Shown piece by piece: positions 18,214-26,804 of a stretch of DNA of 64,000 bases. The DNA lies in contig NZ_JAOQJC010000002.1 of the NCBI RefSeq assembly GCF_025567625.1, positions 1 through 64,000 of the forward strand, read 5' to 3'. The DNA is from Paenibacillus sp. J5C2022 (GTDB lineage Bacteria; Bacillota; Bacilli; Paenibacillales; Paenibacillaceae). Both the position numbers and the translations under genes were made by a program. Positions within the stretch are counted from its first letter, which is position 1. Every line of letters starts with the position of its first letter. Below the pieces are notes generated by a model. That model was not told the DNA's origin and made no database searches. It was given only the letters and a program-made list of their open reading frames with translations.

Positions 18214-19635
18214 GTGAAGACGGGAAGAGATCGGTTGCTTGAACAAATCGCCGAATACGTCTGCAGGTATGAAGTGAAGAGCGAAGAAGCGCAGCGGATC
18301 GCACAATACGTGCTGATGGATTCCATCGGAACGGCTGTGCTGGCCCTCAGATTTCCGGAATGCGCCAAGCATATTGGTCCCGTCGTGCCTGGCGCAGAGC
18401 TGGATGGCGGATCGCGCGTGCCGGGTACAACCTGTCAGCTGGACCCTGTGCACGCCGCATTCAATATAGGCTGCATGATTCGTTGGCTGGATTATAACGA
18501 CACTTGGCTGGCGGCGGAATGGGGACATCCTTCTGACAATCTGGGAAGCATTCTCGCCGTTGCGGACTATGTCAGCCGCATAAGGATTGCGGAAGGCAGA
18601 TCGCCGCTCTGCATGATGGATGTGCTGGATGCCGCTGTGAAGGCGCATGAAATTCAAGGTGTGCTGGCGCTGAGCAATTCCTTGAACCGTGTAGGGCTCG
18701 ATCATGTCCTTTTCGTGAAAATCGCTTCCACAGCTGTATCGGCATACTTGCTTGGCGGTACGGAGGAGGAGATAGCGGATGCGCTGTCTCATGCGTGGCT
18801 GGACGGCGGATCACTGAGAGCTTACCGCCACGCCCCGAATACGGGCTCTCGCAAGTCTTGGGCAGCCGGCGATGCGACTAGTCGGGGCGTCAGGCTGGCT
18901 CTCATGACACTGCAAGGGGAGATGGGGTATAATACGCCGCTCTCGGTACCGAAGTGGGGATTCCAGGATGTGCTGTTCCAAGGGAACGCCATTGCGCTTG
19001 CCCGGCCTCTTGGCACGTATGTCATGGAAAACGTGCTGTTCAAAGTATCGTTTCCTGCCGAATTTCATGCGCAGACTGCCGTTGAATGTGCATTCAGGCT
19101 GCACGGGGCGGTGAAGGACCGCTTGGGGGATATTAGCCGGATCACCATTACGACTCATCAATCGGCGATTTGCATTATCGACAAGAAAGGCCCGCTCTAC
19201 AATCCGGCGGATCGCGATCATTGCTTGCAGTATATGGTCGCCGTCGCCCTTCTCTACGGCTGCTTGACGGCGGAGCATTATGAGGATGAAGCCGCCGCCG
19301 ACCCCAGAATTGATGCCTTGAGAGAGAAGATGATCATTGAGCACAATGAAGGCTACAGCAGAGATTATCTGGACGAAAACAAACGTTCCATCGCCAACGC
19401 GCTGCAAATTCATTACCGGGATGGCAGCGCAACAGAGAAGGTCGAGTGCGAATACCCGATCGGTCACCGCAAGCGCCGCGACGAAGGACTGCCGAAGGTG
19501 GTGGAGAAGTGTGAGGCCAGCTTGCTAACGAGATTTCCCCGCAAGAGGACGGCGGAGATTATGCGGCAAGGCTTCGAACTGGAGCGACTGAAAGCTATGC
19601 CCGTGAACAAGTTTATGGATATACTGGTCATATGA
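18214..19635 (+). CDS. mmgE: 2-methylcitrate dehydratase (MmgE/PrpD family)
   Basis: A 473-aa PrpD-type enzyme that dehydrates 2-methylcitrate to 2-methyl-cis-aconitate without an iron-sulfur cluster. Family features are [16 protein letters not shown], the substrate-site string [31 protein letters not shown], the loop [15 protein letters not shown], and [14 protein letters not shown]. The GTG start at 18214 has GGAGGAGAGATAG directly ahead; no ATG fits. It lies 59 bases after mmgD and 67 before mmgF. Length matches the family. Confidence 0.93.
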   Translation: MKTGRDRLLEQIAEYVCRYEVKSEEAQRIAQYVLMDSIGTAVLALRFPECAKHIGPVVPGAELDGGSRVPGTTCQLDPVHAAFNIGCMIRWLDYNDTWLAAEWGHPSDNLGSILAVADYVSRIRIAEGRSPLCMMDVLDAAVKAHEIQGVLALSNSLNRVGLDHVLFVKIASTAVSAYLLGGTEEEIADALSHAWLDGGSLRAYRHAPNTGSRKSWAAGDATSRGVRLALMTLQGEMGYNTPLSVPKWGFQDVLFQGNAIALARPLGTYVMENVLFKVSFPAEFHAQTAVECAFRLHGAVKDRLGDISRITITTHQSAICIIDKKGPLYNPADRDHCLQYMVAVALLYGCLTAEHYEDEAAADPRIDALREKMIIEHNEGYSRDYLDENKRSIANALQIHYRDGSATEKVECEYPIGHRKRRDEGLPKVVEKCEASLLTRFPRKRTAEIMRQGFELERLKAMPVNKFMDILVI

Positions 19636-19702
19636 ACGTTATCGGTCAGAATGAAGCGCGAGTAGAGGAGGAGATGTGTGTTGTCGCATCGAGGAGGCGC
19701 CT

Positions 19703-20608
19703 ATGGGCTGGCTGGTTGAGAAGCAGCGGGAGCAGCGAGAGCTTGCGAGCGAATTCCGGCAGCTGGTGACGGCGGCGGGTACATGTGTGAAAATACCCGG
19801 CGCTCATGACGGACTGGCCGCCAAGGCGGCAAAGCAGGCGGGATTCCAAGCTCTCTACTTGTCAGGAGCCGCATATACGGCTAGCAGAGGCTTGCCGGAC
19901 ATCGGCATCGTCTATTCCAATGAGGTAGCGGAACGTGCCCGCGAACTGATACGCGCATCGGGCTTGCCGCTGCTCGTCGACATCGATACCGGCTTTGGCG
20001 GCGTGCTGCACGCCGCCCGGACGGCCAAGGAGATGGTCGAGGCGGGGGTGGCTGCCGTTCAGATCGAGGACCAGGAGCTGCCGAAGAAGTGCGGACATCT
20101 GAATGGGAAGCGGCTCATCCCGACCGAAGAGATGGTGCGAAAAATTCAGGTAATCAAGGAGGTAAGTCCGGAGCTGTTCGTTATTGCACGGACGGATGCA
20201 AGGGGAGTGGAAGGGATCGAGGCTGCGGTGAACCGCGCAAGGCGTTATGCTGCGGCAGGGGCGGACGGCATCTTCCCGGAAGCGTTGGAGAATGAAGCGG
20301 AATTCCGTGCCTTCCGTGCCGCGATTCATATGCCGCTCTTGGCGAATATGACGGAATTCGGCCGGACGCCGCTATACACCGCAGAGCAATTCGCCAGTTG
20401 GGGGTATCAGATGGTTATCTATCCCGTAACTTCGATAAGGATAGCGGCGAAGGCTTATGAACGGGTATTCCGTGAGATTGCCGACAGCGGCACGCAGTCT
20501 GCGTCGGTACAGCATATGCAGACGCGCAAGGAGTTGTATGACTTGCTCCGTTACAGCGAGTACGAGGCATTGGATGACAAGATCGCCAAGACGGAATTGC
20601 CAGAGTAG
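19703..20608 (+). CDS. mmgF: 2-methylisocitrate lyase, MmgF (YqiQ)
   Basis: A 301-aa isocitrate-lyase/PEP-mutase family enzyme that splits 2-methylisocitrate into pyruvate and succinate, ending the methylcitrate cycle. Motifs: PGAHDGLAAKAAKQAGF, YLSGAAYTASRGLPD, DIDTGFGG, the Mg-site VQIEDQELPKKCGH with the active-site Cys loop KKCGH, and IARTDARG. Two starts are possible: GTG 19676 behind GAGGAGGAG, and ATG 19703 behind GAGGAGGCGCCT. The second gives MGWLVEKQ, matching the family N-terminus, and is chosen. It closes the mmg operon. Confidence 0.93.
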   Translation: MGWLVEKQREQRELASEFRQLVTAAGTCVKIPGAHDGLAAKAAKQAGFQALYLSGAAYTASRGLPDIGIVYSNEVAERARELIRASGLPLLVDIDTGFGGVLHAARTAKEMVEAGVAAVQIEDQELPKKCGHLNGKRLIPTEEMVRKIQVIKEVSPELFVIARTDARGVEGIEAAVNRARRYAAAGADGIFPEALENEAEFRAFRAAIHMPLLANMTEFGRTPLYTAEQFASWGYQMVIYPVTSIRIAAKAYERVFREIADSGTQSASVQHMQTRKELYDLLRYSEYEALDDKIAKTELPE

Positions 20609-20623
20609 AAGAGGACACGGTTA

Positions 20624-20632
20624 TGGTATAAT
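20624..20632 (+). promoter_or_regulatory. Extended -10 promoter of the antiporter gene
   Basis: TGGTATAAT at 20624-20632 is a perfect TGnTATAAT extended -10 element. No good -35 is visible upstream. It begins 15 bases after the mmgF stop codon and would start transcription about 20 bases before the antiporter ATG. Confidence 0.5.
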
Positions 20633-20659
20633 GGTAGAAAATACCGGAGGATGAAAACG

Positions 20660-21895
20660 ATGCACCATTTCAACGAGGTCTTTATGCAAATCCTGCTTCT
20701 GCTGGCGATATCCGCAGGCGTCGTCGCCATCTCGAAAAAAACGAACTGGCCTTACTCTATCGCGCTGGTGCTGGTGGGCTTGGCGTTGGGCTTGTTCAAC
20801 ATTCCGTTCCTGGAGCATGCGGAAGAGTATATTACACAATCACATGTATTTCAATCCATCATTATATCGCTGTTCCTGCCGATTTTGCTAGGGGATGCGA
20901 CGCTGAAGCTCCCTTTCCGGTACTTGCGCGAGCAGAGCAGGCCGGTGCTCGCGCTGGCGCTGCTCGGTACGCTATTGTCGTTTCTTCTTATCGCCGGCGG
21001 TGCATACTACTTCATCGGGCTCCCGCTTGCCGTGGCCTTCACGTTCGCCGCTCTTATGAGCGCTACCGACCCCATCAGCGTCATCTCCATCTTCAAAACG
21101 CTCGGTGTGCCGAAGAAGATGTTGACAATTATAGAAGGAGAGTCGCTGTTCAACGACGGCATTGCGGTTGTGCTGTTCCAGATCTCATCCATCTATCTGC
21201 TTACATATGTAGAGATGGGCTGGTCCGGCATAGGCGCAGGCACTTTGCTGTTCTTGAAATTCAGTCTCGGCGGCATAGCAGTCGGCGCCGTGCTCGGCTT
21301 TATCTTCTCGCAGCTGATCCGCTTCTATGACGACTATCCGCTGGAAATCGTATTATCGGGCATCCTGTTCTTCGGCAGCTACTTCATAGCGGAGCAATTC
21401 CATGTATCCGGCGTAATCGCCGTTGTCGTAAGCGGGCTCATCTTCGGCAGCTATGGCGGCCGGATCGGCATGTCGGAGACGACGAAGATTAACATCAACA
21501 CGTTCTGGGACGTTGTGACACTTATTGCCAATTCGCTTATTTTCCTTATGATCGGTCTGGAAATCCGCAATATCGATTTCGCCGACAAGCTGGGCTTGAT
21601 TGTGCTGGCTATCGTCATCGTGCTGGCAGGCCGAACGATTGCCACATTCGCCAGCCTGCAGCTCATTAAAGGCTTTCCGTTCGCTGCCAAGACGCTGCTG
21701 AATTGGGGTGGCTTGAAAGGCAGCTTGTCCATTGCGCTTGCATTAAGCTTGCCGCCAACCTTTGAAGGACGGGAGGATGTACTCGTACTGACGTTTAGCG
21801 TCGTACTGTTCTCGCTCATCGTGCAAGGGCTGACGTTGAAGCCGCTTATTATGAAGCTGAACCTGACGGAGACGAAGGAAAAGGCGGAAGGCTAG
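20660..21895 (+). CDS. Sodium (or cation)/proton antiporter, CPA1/NhaP type
   Basis: A 411-aa membrane antiporter with about 12 helices. The family core is present: the unwound-helix region FAALMSATDPISVISIFKTL, with the paired Thr-Asp-Pro, then EGESLFNDGIAVVLF, which contains the conserved Asn-Asp. The C-terminal helix string ILLNWGG-like segment (KTLLNWGGLKGSLSIALALS) is also typical. The start is set at ATG 20660 because the GGAGG at 20646-20650 abuts the ATG at 20651 but sits nine bases from this one. The transporter exchanges Na+ (or K+) for H+ across the membrane. A hairpin terminator follows at 21954. Confidence 0.9.
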   Translation: MHHFNEVFMQILLLLAISAGVVAISKKTNWPYSIALVLVGLALGLFNIPFLEHAEEYITQSHVFQSIIISLFLPILLGDATLKLPFRYLREQSRPVLALALLGTLLSFLLIAGGAYYFIGLPLAVAFTFAALMSATDPISVISIFKTLGVPKKMLTIIEGESLFNDGIAVVLFQISSIYLLTYVEMGWSGIGAGTLLFLKFSLGGIAVGAVLGFIFSQLIRFYDDYPLEIVLSGILFFGSYFIAEQFHVSGVIAVVVSGLIFGSYGGRIGMSETTKININTFWDVVTLIANSLIFLMIGLEIRNIDFADKLGLIVLAIVIVLAGRTIATFASLQLIKGFPFAAKTLLNWGGLKGSLSIALALSLPPTFEGREDVLVLTFSVVLFSLIVQGLTLKPLIMKLNLTETKEKAEG

Positions 21896-21953
21896 GAGAC
21901 AATGGCTTCCAGCCGCCATCCATTATAGAGGAAGGATTAAGCAGTTGCAGGGA

Positions 21954-21984
21954 ACCTGCAGGAGCAATGCTCTTGCGGGTTTTT
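21954..21984 (+). terminator. Intrinsic terminator
   Basis: A 12-bp stem (ACCTGCAGGAGC at 21954-21965 with GCTCTTGCGGGT at 21969-21980, including G-U pairs) closes on a 3-base loop and is followed by TTTTT. It ends the antiporter transcript. Confidence 0.85.
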
Positions 21985-22009
21985 GGCATGGCTTCGTTCT
22001 CCCCGTTGC

Positions 22010-22038
22010 TTTACAGCGGTTAGACGGATTGCTATAAT
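22010..22038 (+). promoter_or_regulatory. Vegetative promoter of bioB
   Basis: TTTACA (22010-22015), a 17-base spacer and the perfect TATAAT (22033-22038). Transcription should start near 22045, at the left edge of the inverted repeat described next. Confidence 0.8.
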
Positions 22039-22046
22039 GCGAGTTA

Positions 22047-22081
22047 TTGTTAACTTAAATTATTTTGTGATAGGTTGACAA
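22047..22081 (+). promoter_or_regulatory. Candidate BirA (biotin repressor) operator
   Basis: TTGTTAACT (22047-22055) and GGTTGACAA (22073-22081) form an imperfect dyad of the BirA-box type (half-site TTGTTAAC). It covers the start point of the bioB promoter. The 17-base gap is slightly longer than the roughly 15-16 usual for the family, so the call is moderate. Confidence 0.55.
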
Positions 22082-22122
22082 TTAGAATAGGAGAGAATGA
22101 GATATGGTCTGGAGGAGAAGGG

Positions 22123-23139
22123 ATGGAACTTGCGAAGAAAAGGGCAGAGCTATGGCAGGAGCTGGCCGGGAAGGCGCTGACAGGGCAACGAATATCGATG
22201 AAAGAGGCGCTACCCGTAATCCAGGCTGACAATAGCCATCTGCTTCCGATCTTGCATGCCGCGTACACTGTGCGAAGCCATTATTACGGCAACAAGGTGA
22301 AACTCAACATGATTATTAACGCCAAGAGCGGATTATGTCCCGAAAACTGCGGATATTGCTCGCAATCAATCGTGTCGACGGCGCCGGTGAAGACATATTC
22401 GCTGCTGGATAAGGATACGCTGCTGGCCGGGGCGAAAGAAGCGATGGAGAGAAAGGCGGGAACATACTGCATCGTGGCATCGGGCAAGGGACCGACGGAA
22501 CGCGAGCTGGATCAAGTGATTGAAGCGGTGAATGAAATACGGGAAACAATGCCGCTTAAGCTATGCGCCTGCCTGGGCTTGCTGAAGGAAGAGCAAGCGC
22601 AGCGGCTGGCGGATGCCGGCGTCAATCGCTATAACCACAATGTGAATACAAGCAGGTCGAATTACGCTTCCATTACGACGACACATACATATGAGCAACG
22701 AATAGAGACGTTGCAGCGGGTGAAGGAGGCGGGCATGTCGCCTTGCTCAGGAGTCATCATCGGCATGGGCGAGAGCGACAGCGAAATTGTCGAGATGGCC
22801 TACGCGCTGCGGGAGTTGGATGCCGATTCGATTCCGGTCAACTTTCTGAATGCGATACCCGGAACGCCGCTTCAGCATGCTGGCCGCACGATAGCGCTGA
22901 AAGCGCTGAAAGTGCTGGCGCTGTTCCGCTTCGTCTGCCCTTCGAAGGAGATTCGAATTGCGGGAGGAAGAGAAGTCAGTCTGCGCTCGTTGCAGCCGCT
23001 GGCGCTGTATGCGGCCAATTCCATCTTCGTAGGCGATTATTTGACGACCGACGGCCAAGAGGTGTCGATGGATCATGGGATGATCGAAGATCTTGGCTTT
23101 CAAATCGAGCTGAACGCATTGGAAGTAGGCATGGAATAG
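22123..23139 (+). CDS. bioB: Biotin synthase
   Basis: A 338-aa radical SAM enzyme inserting sulfur into dethiobiotin. The 4Fe-4S/SAM motif CPENCGYCSQS supplies Cys72, Cys76 and Cys79. Further family pieces are NHNVNTSRSNYASI, CSGVIIGMGE, and SIPVNFLNAIPGTPL followed by GGREVSLRSLQPLALYAANSIF (the conserved Arg of the 2Fe-2S site). The frame opens at 22075, but ATG 22123 has GGAGGAGAAGG just upstream and matches the family start. No other bio gene is in this window, so bioB is either a stand-alone copy or its partners lie elsewhere. It follows a probable BirA site. Confidence 0.96.
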   Translation: MELAKKRAELWQELAGKALTGQRISMKEALPVIQADNSHLLPILHAAYTVRSHYYGNKVKLNMIINAKSGLCPENCGYCSQSIVSTAPVKTYSLLDKDTLLAGAKEAMERKAGTYCIVASGKGPTERELDQVIEAVNEIRETMPLKLCACLGLLKEEQAQRLADAGVNRYNHNVNTSRSNYASITTTHTYEQRIETLQRVKEAGMSPCSGVIIGMGESDSEIVEMAYALRELDADSIPVNFLNAIPGTPLQHAGRTIALKALKVLALFRFVCPSKEIRIAGGREVSLRSLQPLALYAANSIFVGDYLTTDGQEVSMDHGMIEDLGFQIELNALEVGME

Positions 23140-23242
23140 CAGCCAGCAGTGCCTTACCGGCAGCGCTGCCTCTGGATGACGGGATACTGTTCAGTTTTTC
23201 TGCGACGAACGTTTCGCGAGAAGACCTGGATATTCCGTATGG

Positions 23243-23273
23243 TGGACAACGCTTTGGCATTTTTGTATATAAT
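23243..23273 (+). promoter_or_regulatory. Possible promoter of the aldehyde dehydrogenase gene
   Basis: A perfect TATAAT at 23268-23273 lies 43 bases before the start codon. The best -35 match, TGGACA at 23243-23248, gives a 19-base spacer, longer than ideal. Confidence 0.35.
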
Positions 23274-23315
23274 GAGGTTGGATAGAAGGAAGGACAGGAA
23301 GGAGCTTCACTGGTC

Positions 23316-24752
23316 ATGTCAACAACAGCAAAGCAAGGAATATGGATAAATGGCAAGGAGGCGGGCGCGGAGCGGTATTATCCGCTGTATGCTCCGTATG
23401 ATAGAGCGCTCCTGGCACATGTCGCCCTGGCAGGACGACAGGAAGCGGAAGCTGCGATAGACGGAGCGCACGCCGCTTTCGGTGCGATGAAGGATATGGC
23501 TGCCCATGAGCGCTCGGCGATTCTGTACAAGGTCGCAGAGCAGTTGTCCGGGCGCAAGGAGGAATTCGCGCGCTTGGTCACATCGGAAGCGGGCAAGCCG
23601 ATCCGGACGGCTCGGGCGGAGGTTGAACGGACGATTGCCACGTACCGATTCGCTGCGGAAGAAGCGAATCGGCTATACGGCGAGACAGTGCCGATGGACG
23701 CCGCTCCCGGAGGCGAGCATCGTCTCGGATGGACATGGCGGGAGCCGCTTGGCGTGGTCGTCGCGATCTGCCCGTTCAACTTCCCGCTCAATCTGGTCGC
23801 GCATAAGTTGGGACCGGCAATCGCCGCAGGCAACACCGTCGTGCTCAAGCCTGCCGAGCAGACCCCGCTCTCTGCGCTTGCGATCGCGGTGCTGTTCCAC
23901 GAAGCGGGACTTCCCGCGGGTGCGCTGCAGGTGATAACCGGGAATGGAGCGGAGCTCGGCGAGCATCTGCTGGCGGATGCCAGGGTGAAGAAGATTACAT
24001 TCACGGGAAGCACTCTAGTGGGCAAGGAACTGAAGGCGAAGGCAGGCCTGCGCAAGATGACGCTGGAGCTGGGATCGAATGCAGCGCTAATTGTGGAACC
24101 CGATGCGCCGGTAGACGCCATTGTTGACCGGTGCGTGGAAGGGGCGTTCGCCAATGCCGGCCAGGTGTGCATTTCACTTCAGCGGATTTATGTGCACCAG
24201 TCGATTTACCGGGCATTCTCCGATGCGTTCATCGCCCGAACCTTGCAGCTGAAGCTTGGAGATCCCGCTCTGGAGGAGACGGATGTCAGCGTCATGATTC
24301 ACGAGCGAGAAGCCGAGCGGATCGAGCGGTGGGTGCAGGAAGCGTTAGCGGACGGCGCCTTGCTCGGCTGTGGAGGAGGTCGAAGAGGCGCCCTGTACGA
24401 GCCTACCGTGCTGTTGAACGTGCAGCCGCATATGGCCGTCTCCTGTATGGAGACGTTCGCGCCGGTCGTATCCATTATGCCTTACAACCAATTGCAAGAG
24501 GCCATTGATTGCGTGAACGCTTCCTCGTACGGACTGAATGCAGGTATCTTCACTAATGATATCGATCGAGCTTTCCGCGCGGCCCGTCTGCTCGAAGCAG
24601 GCGGCGTGATGATCAACGATATCCCCACGTTCCGATCCGATCATATGCCTTATGGCGGTGTGAAGGAGAGCGGATACGGACGGGAAGGCATTAAATATGC
24701 AGTGGAGCATATGACGGAGCTGAAGTTTGTCACCCTGAAGACGCAGCTCTGA
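23316..24752 (+). CDS. NAD(P)-dependent aldehyde dehydrogenase
   Basis: A 478-aa aldehyde dehydrogenase oxidising an aldehyde to its acid or acyl product. The NAD site contains PFNFPLNLVAHKLGPAIAAG and the Rossmann loop FTGSTLVGKEL. The general-base Glu is in TLELGSNAALIV, and the catalytic Cys285 in NAGQVCISLQR. The end motif is MPYGGVKESGYGREG. ATG 23316 has GGAAGGAG 11 bases before it. The pattern NAGQVC with ISLQRIYVH is that of the lactaldehyde/glyceraldehyde-like branch, but the substrate cannot be fixed by eye. It is monocistronic between a promoter-like element and a shared terminator. Confidence 0.92.
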   Translation: MSTTAKQGIWINGKEAGAERYYPLYAPYDRALLAHVALAGRQEAEAAIDGAHAAFGAMKDMAAHERSAILYKVAEQLSGRKEEFARLVTSEAGKPIRTARAEVERTIATYRFAAEEANRLYGETVPMDAAPGGEHRLGWTWREPLGVVVAICPFNFPLNLVAHKLGPAIAAGNTVVLKPAEQTPLSALAIAVLFHEAGLPAGALQVITGNGAELGEHLLADARVKKITFTGSTLVGKELKAKAGLRKMTLELGSNAALIVEPDAPVDAIVDRCVEGAFANAGQVCISLQRIYVHQSIYRAFSDAFIARTLQLKLGDPALEETDVSVMIHEREAERIERWVQEALADGALLGCGGGRRGALYEPTVLLNVQPHMAVSCMETFAPVVSIMPYNQLQEAIDCVNASSYGLNAGIFTNDIDRAFRAARLLEAGGVMINDIPTFRSDHMPYGGVKESGYGREGIKYAVEHMTELKFVTLKTQL

Positions 24753-24755
24753 TAG

Positions 24756-24797
24756 CGGGAAAGCCAATGGGGAGGGGATTCCGCATTGGCTTTCCCG
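24756..24797. terminator. Bidirectional hairpin terminator
   Basis: CGGGAAAGCCAATG (24756-24769) pairs perfectly with CATTGGCTTTCCCG (24784-24797). It lies between two convergent genes, so it can serve the aldehyde dehydrogenase and the terpenoid cyclase. The T tract after it is short. Confidence 0.7.
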
Positions 24798-24836
24798 TTA
24801 TGTCATAATGGCAAGGGTGAGTGGCATTCTGCCTGC

Positions 24837-26732
24837 CTACAGCATGGCAAGATTTCTGTAGCGGCACAGCGCCAATAGAGGCCATATGACGGCGTAGCTT
24901 TCATAGTGGGCGTAGAAGTGGCCGGGAAGGCCCGCTCCGGTAGGGTATATCGTCTTCCAGTCGTGCTCGCGCAGTAATGCTATCAATCGGGCGACCCCTC
25001 GATGAATGGCCTGGGTGGGCTGCTCCCGGCATGCCATAAGCGCTTCCAGCGCCCAGGCCGTCTGGGAAGGCGTGCTGCCGCCAAGCGGAACGTAGCGCCT
25101 TCGCGCATCGCTGCTGCAAGACTCTCCCCATCCCCCATCCTCGTTCTGGATGCGCAGCAGCCACTCCGTTCCTCTTGCGATAGAGTCGTGTCCGGCGGGA
25201 ACGCCTGCAGCCCTCATCCCGGTCAGTGCCGCCCATGTGCCATAGATATAGCATATTCCCCAGCGTCCATACCACGAACCGTCCTTCTCCTGATGCCGAA
25301 TCAGCCATTCCGCCCCCCGTCGAATGAAGGAATGCCGGATATCCAGTCCCGCATACCGGCCCAAATATTCCAGCGTACGGCCCGTCAGGTCGGGAATCGA
25401 AGGGTCGATCGCCGCCGCCTTGGCTCCATCTATCGGCAGCAGGGTAAGCAACTGCTTGTCGTTGTTCTTCTCGAATGCTCCCCACCCGCCGTCCTTATTC
25501 TGCATGGACAGCACCCATGCCAAGCCTCTGTTCCATGCTTCCCGATTGCGTGCCGAGCTGTCGCAGGACGAATGAATGGCACGCAGAGCTGCGGTTGTGT
25601 CGTCGACGTCGGGGTGAATCGTATTGCTCTCCGAGAACCCCCATCCGCCGGGCTCGGCATTGGGGTTGCGAACGCTCCAATCTCCCCGAGTCCGATGCTG
25701 CAGACGAAGCAGGAAGCCGCTCGACCGTACAATCGCCTCATGATCCGGAGGCAGGCGCGCTTCCTGCAGAGCGTGAGACAGCAGTGCGGTGTCCCATATG
25801 GCAGAAGGAGAATTCTGTATGGTCGACGTGTCGCCATGCAGCTCGCAACGCATCGCAGCCATGCCGGCTACAGCCTTCGCAATAACGGGATGATCACTCT
25901 CGTAGCCAAGGGCGAGCAAGGCGAAGATCATCAGGATGGTACAGCTTGCGTAGCTGTATAGCGTTCCGTCCACTTCAATTCGGTCCAGCATGAATTGCTC
26001 TGCTCGCTTGATGGCCGTCTCGCGAATCAGGGCCGGCCGGCCGATCAGTCTGCTCAGCCCGGCTTGCATATTGGCTGCAATATCGTGAGCTTGTGCATCC
26101 GCATCGTTCATGGCAGGGGCATTATGCGCCAAGAGATGCGACAGATCCGGAGTCGTCTCCGTCCGCAACGCCAGCTTGCGTTCAGCCATGACGAGCATCG
26201 GGACGAGATGGATTCTGGCATAGCTGGAGAAGTCGTACAGACTGACGGGGAAGGAGGGAGGGAACAACACGAGCGGCGGCGGAATCAGGTTAATCGACTT
26301 CGGCCACGGCCGCTGCCCCGTAGCGGCAAGGATCGTCTTGCTCAGCACGCTGGTAACGCCGCCGAGCCCGCCGCCAGCCGTAATGAATCGGCGACCAAGA
26401 CGCATATGCCCGTCGTCATGGCTGCTGTAGCCGGAGTATAATAGCGCATAATATGCGTCTACGGACGACGACAGATTACCGGCTTCCTCATCCTCATACA
26501 GGCTCCAGCCGCCGTCTTGTCGCTGGCGGCGGACGATGCGGTCGTGCAACCTGCGAAGAAGAGGCTCATACTTATCGTTCTCAAGAGACCGCAGCAAGAT
26601 GATGAAGAAGGCGTCGATCGTCGTACCATTGTCAAAGCAGAAGCGCCATGATCCGTCAGGTTGCTGCTGCTGCAGCAATTCTGCGGTCAGGCGCTCGATC
26701 TCGCTCTCCGTATGTTGAAGCAAGCCGTTCAT
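24837..26732 (-). CDS. sqhC: Squalene-hopene/sporulene-type terpenoid cyclase
   Basis: A 631-aa class II terpenoid cyclase that protonates and cyclises a long polyprenyl substrate (squalene or a C35 tetraprenyl-curcumene). The acid motif DVDD is at residues 375-378 in HPDVDDTTAALRAI. QW repeats typical of the family recur along the alpha-barrels (QQPDGSW, RQDGGWSLYE, NKDGGWGAFE, EKDGSWYGRWG, NEDGGWGES). The C-terminus reads TGAGLPGHFYAHYESYAVIWP, as expected. The ATG at 26732 follows GAGGAGGGGG. Bacillus subtilis uses its homologue to make sporulenes in spores. The gene sits 12 kb from a giant isoprenoid-synthase gene, with the sporulation-type mmg operon between. Symbol given by family; the substrate is not proven. 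Confidence 0.9.
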   Translation of the reverse strand: MNGLLQHTESEIERLTAELLQQQQPDGSWRFCFDNGTTIDAFFIILLRSLENDKYEPLLRRLHDRIVRRQRQDGGWSLYEDEEAGNLSSSVDAYYALLYSGYSSHDDGHMRLGRRFITAGGGLGGVTSVLSKTILAATGQRPWPKSINLIPPPLVLFPPSFPVSLYDFSSYARIHLVPMLVMAERKLALRTETTPDLSHLLAHNAPAMNDADAQAHDIAANMQAGLSRLIGRPALIRETAIKRAEQFMLDRIEVDGTLYSYASCTILMIFALLALGYESDHPVIAKAVAGMAAMRCELHGDTSTIQNSPSAIWDTALLSHALQEARLPPDHEAIVRSSGFLLRLQHRTRGDWSVRNPNAEPGGWGFSESNTIHPDVDDTTAALRAIHSSCDSSARNREAWNRGLAWVLSMQNKDGGWGAFEKNNDKQLLTLLPIDGAKAAAIDPSIPDLTGRTLEYLGRYAGLDIRHSFIRRGAEWLIRHQEKDGSWYGRWGICYIYGTWAALTGMRAAGVPAGHDSIARGTEWLLRIQNEDGGWGESCSSDARRRYVPLGGSTPSQTAWALEALMACREQPTQAIHRGVARLIALLREHDWKTIYPTGAGLPGHFYAHYESYAVIWPLLALCRYRNLAML

Positions 26733-26804
26733 TCATTCCGCCCCCTCCTCATCCTGTATAAGACAGTATATGAGAAGAGGGTGCGGGTCATGAGGGAATG
26801 CGTA

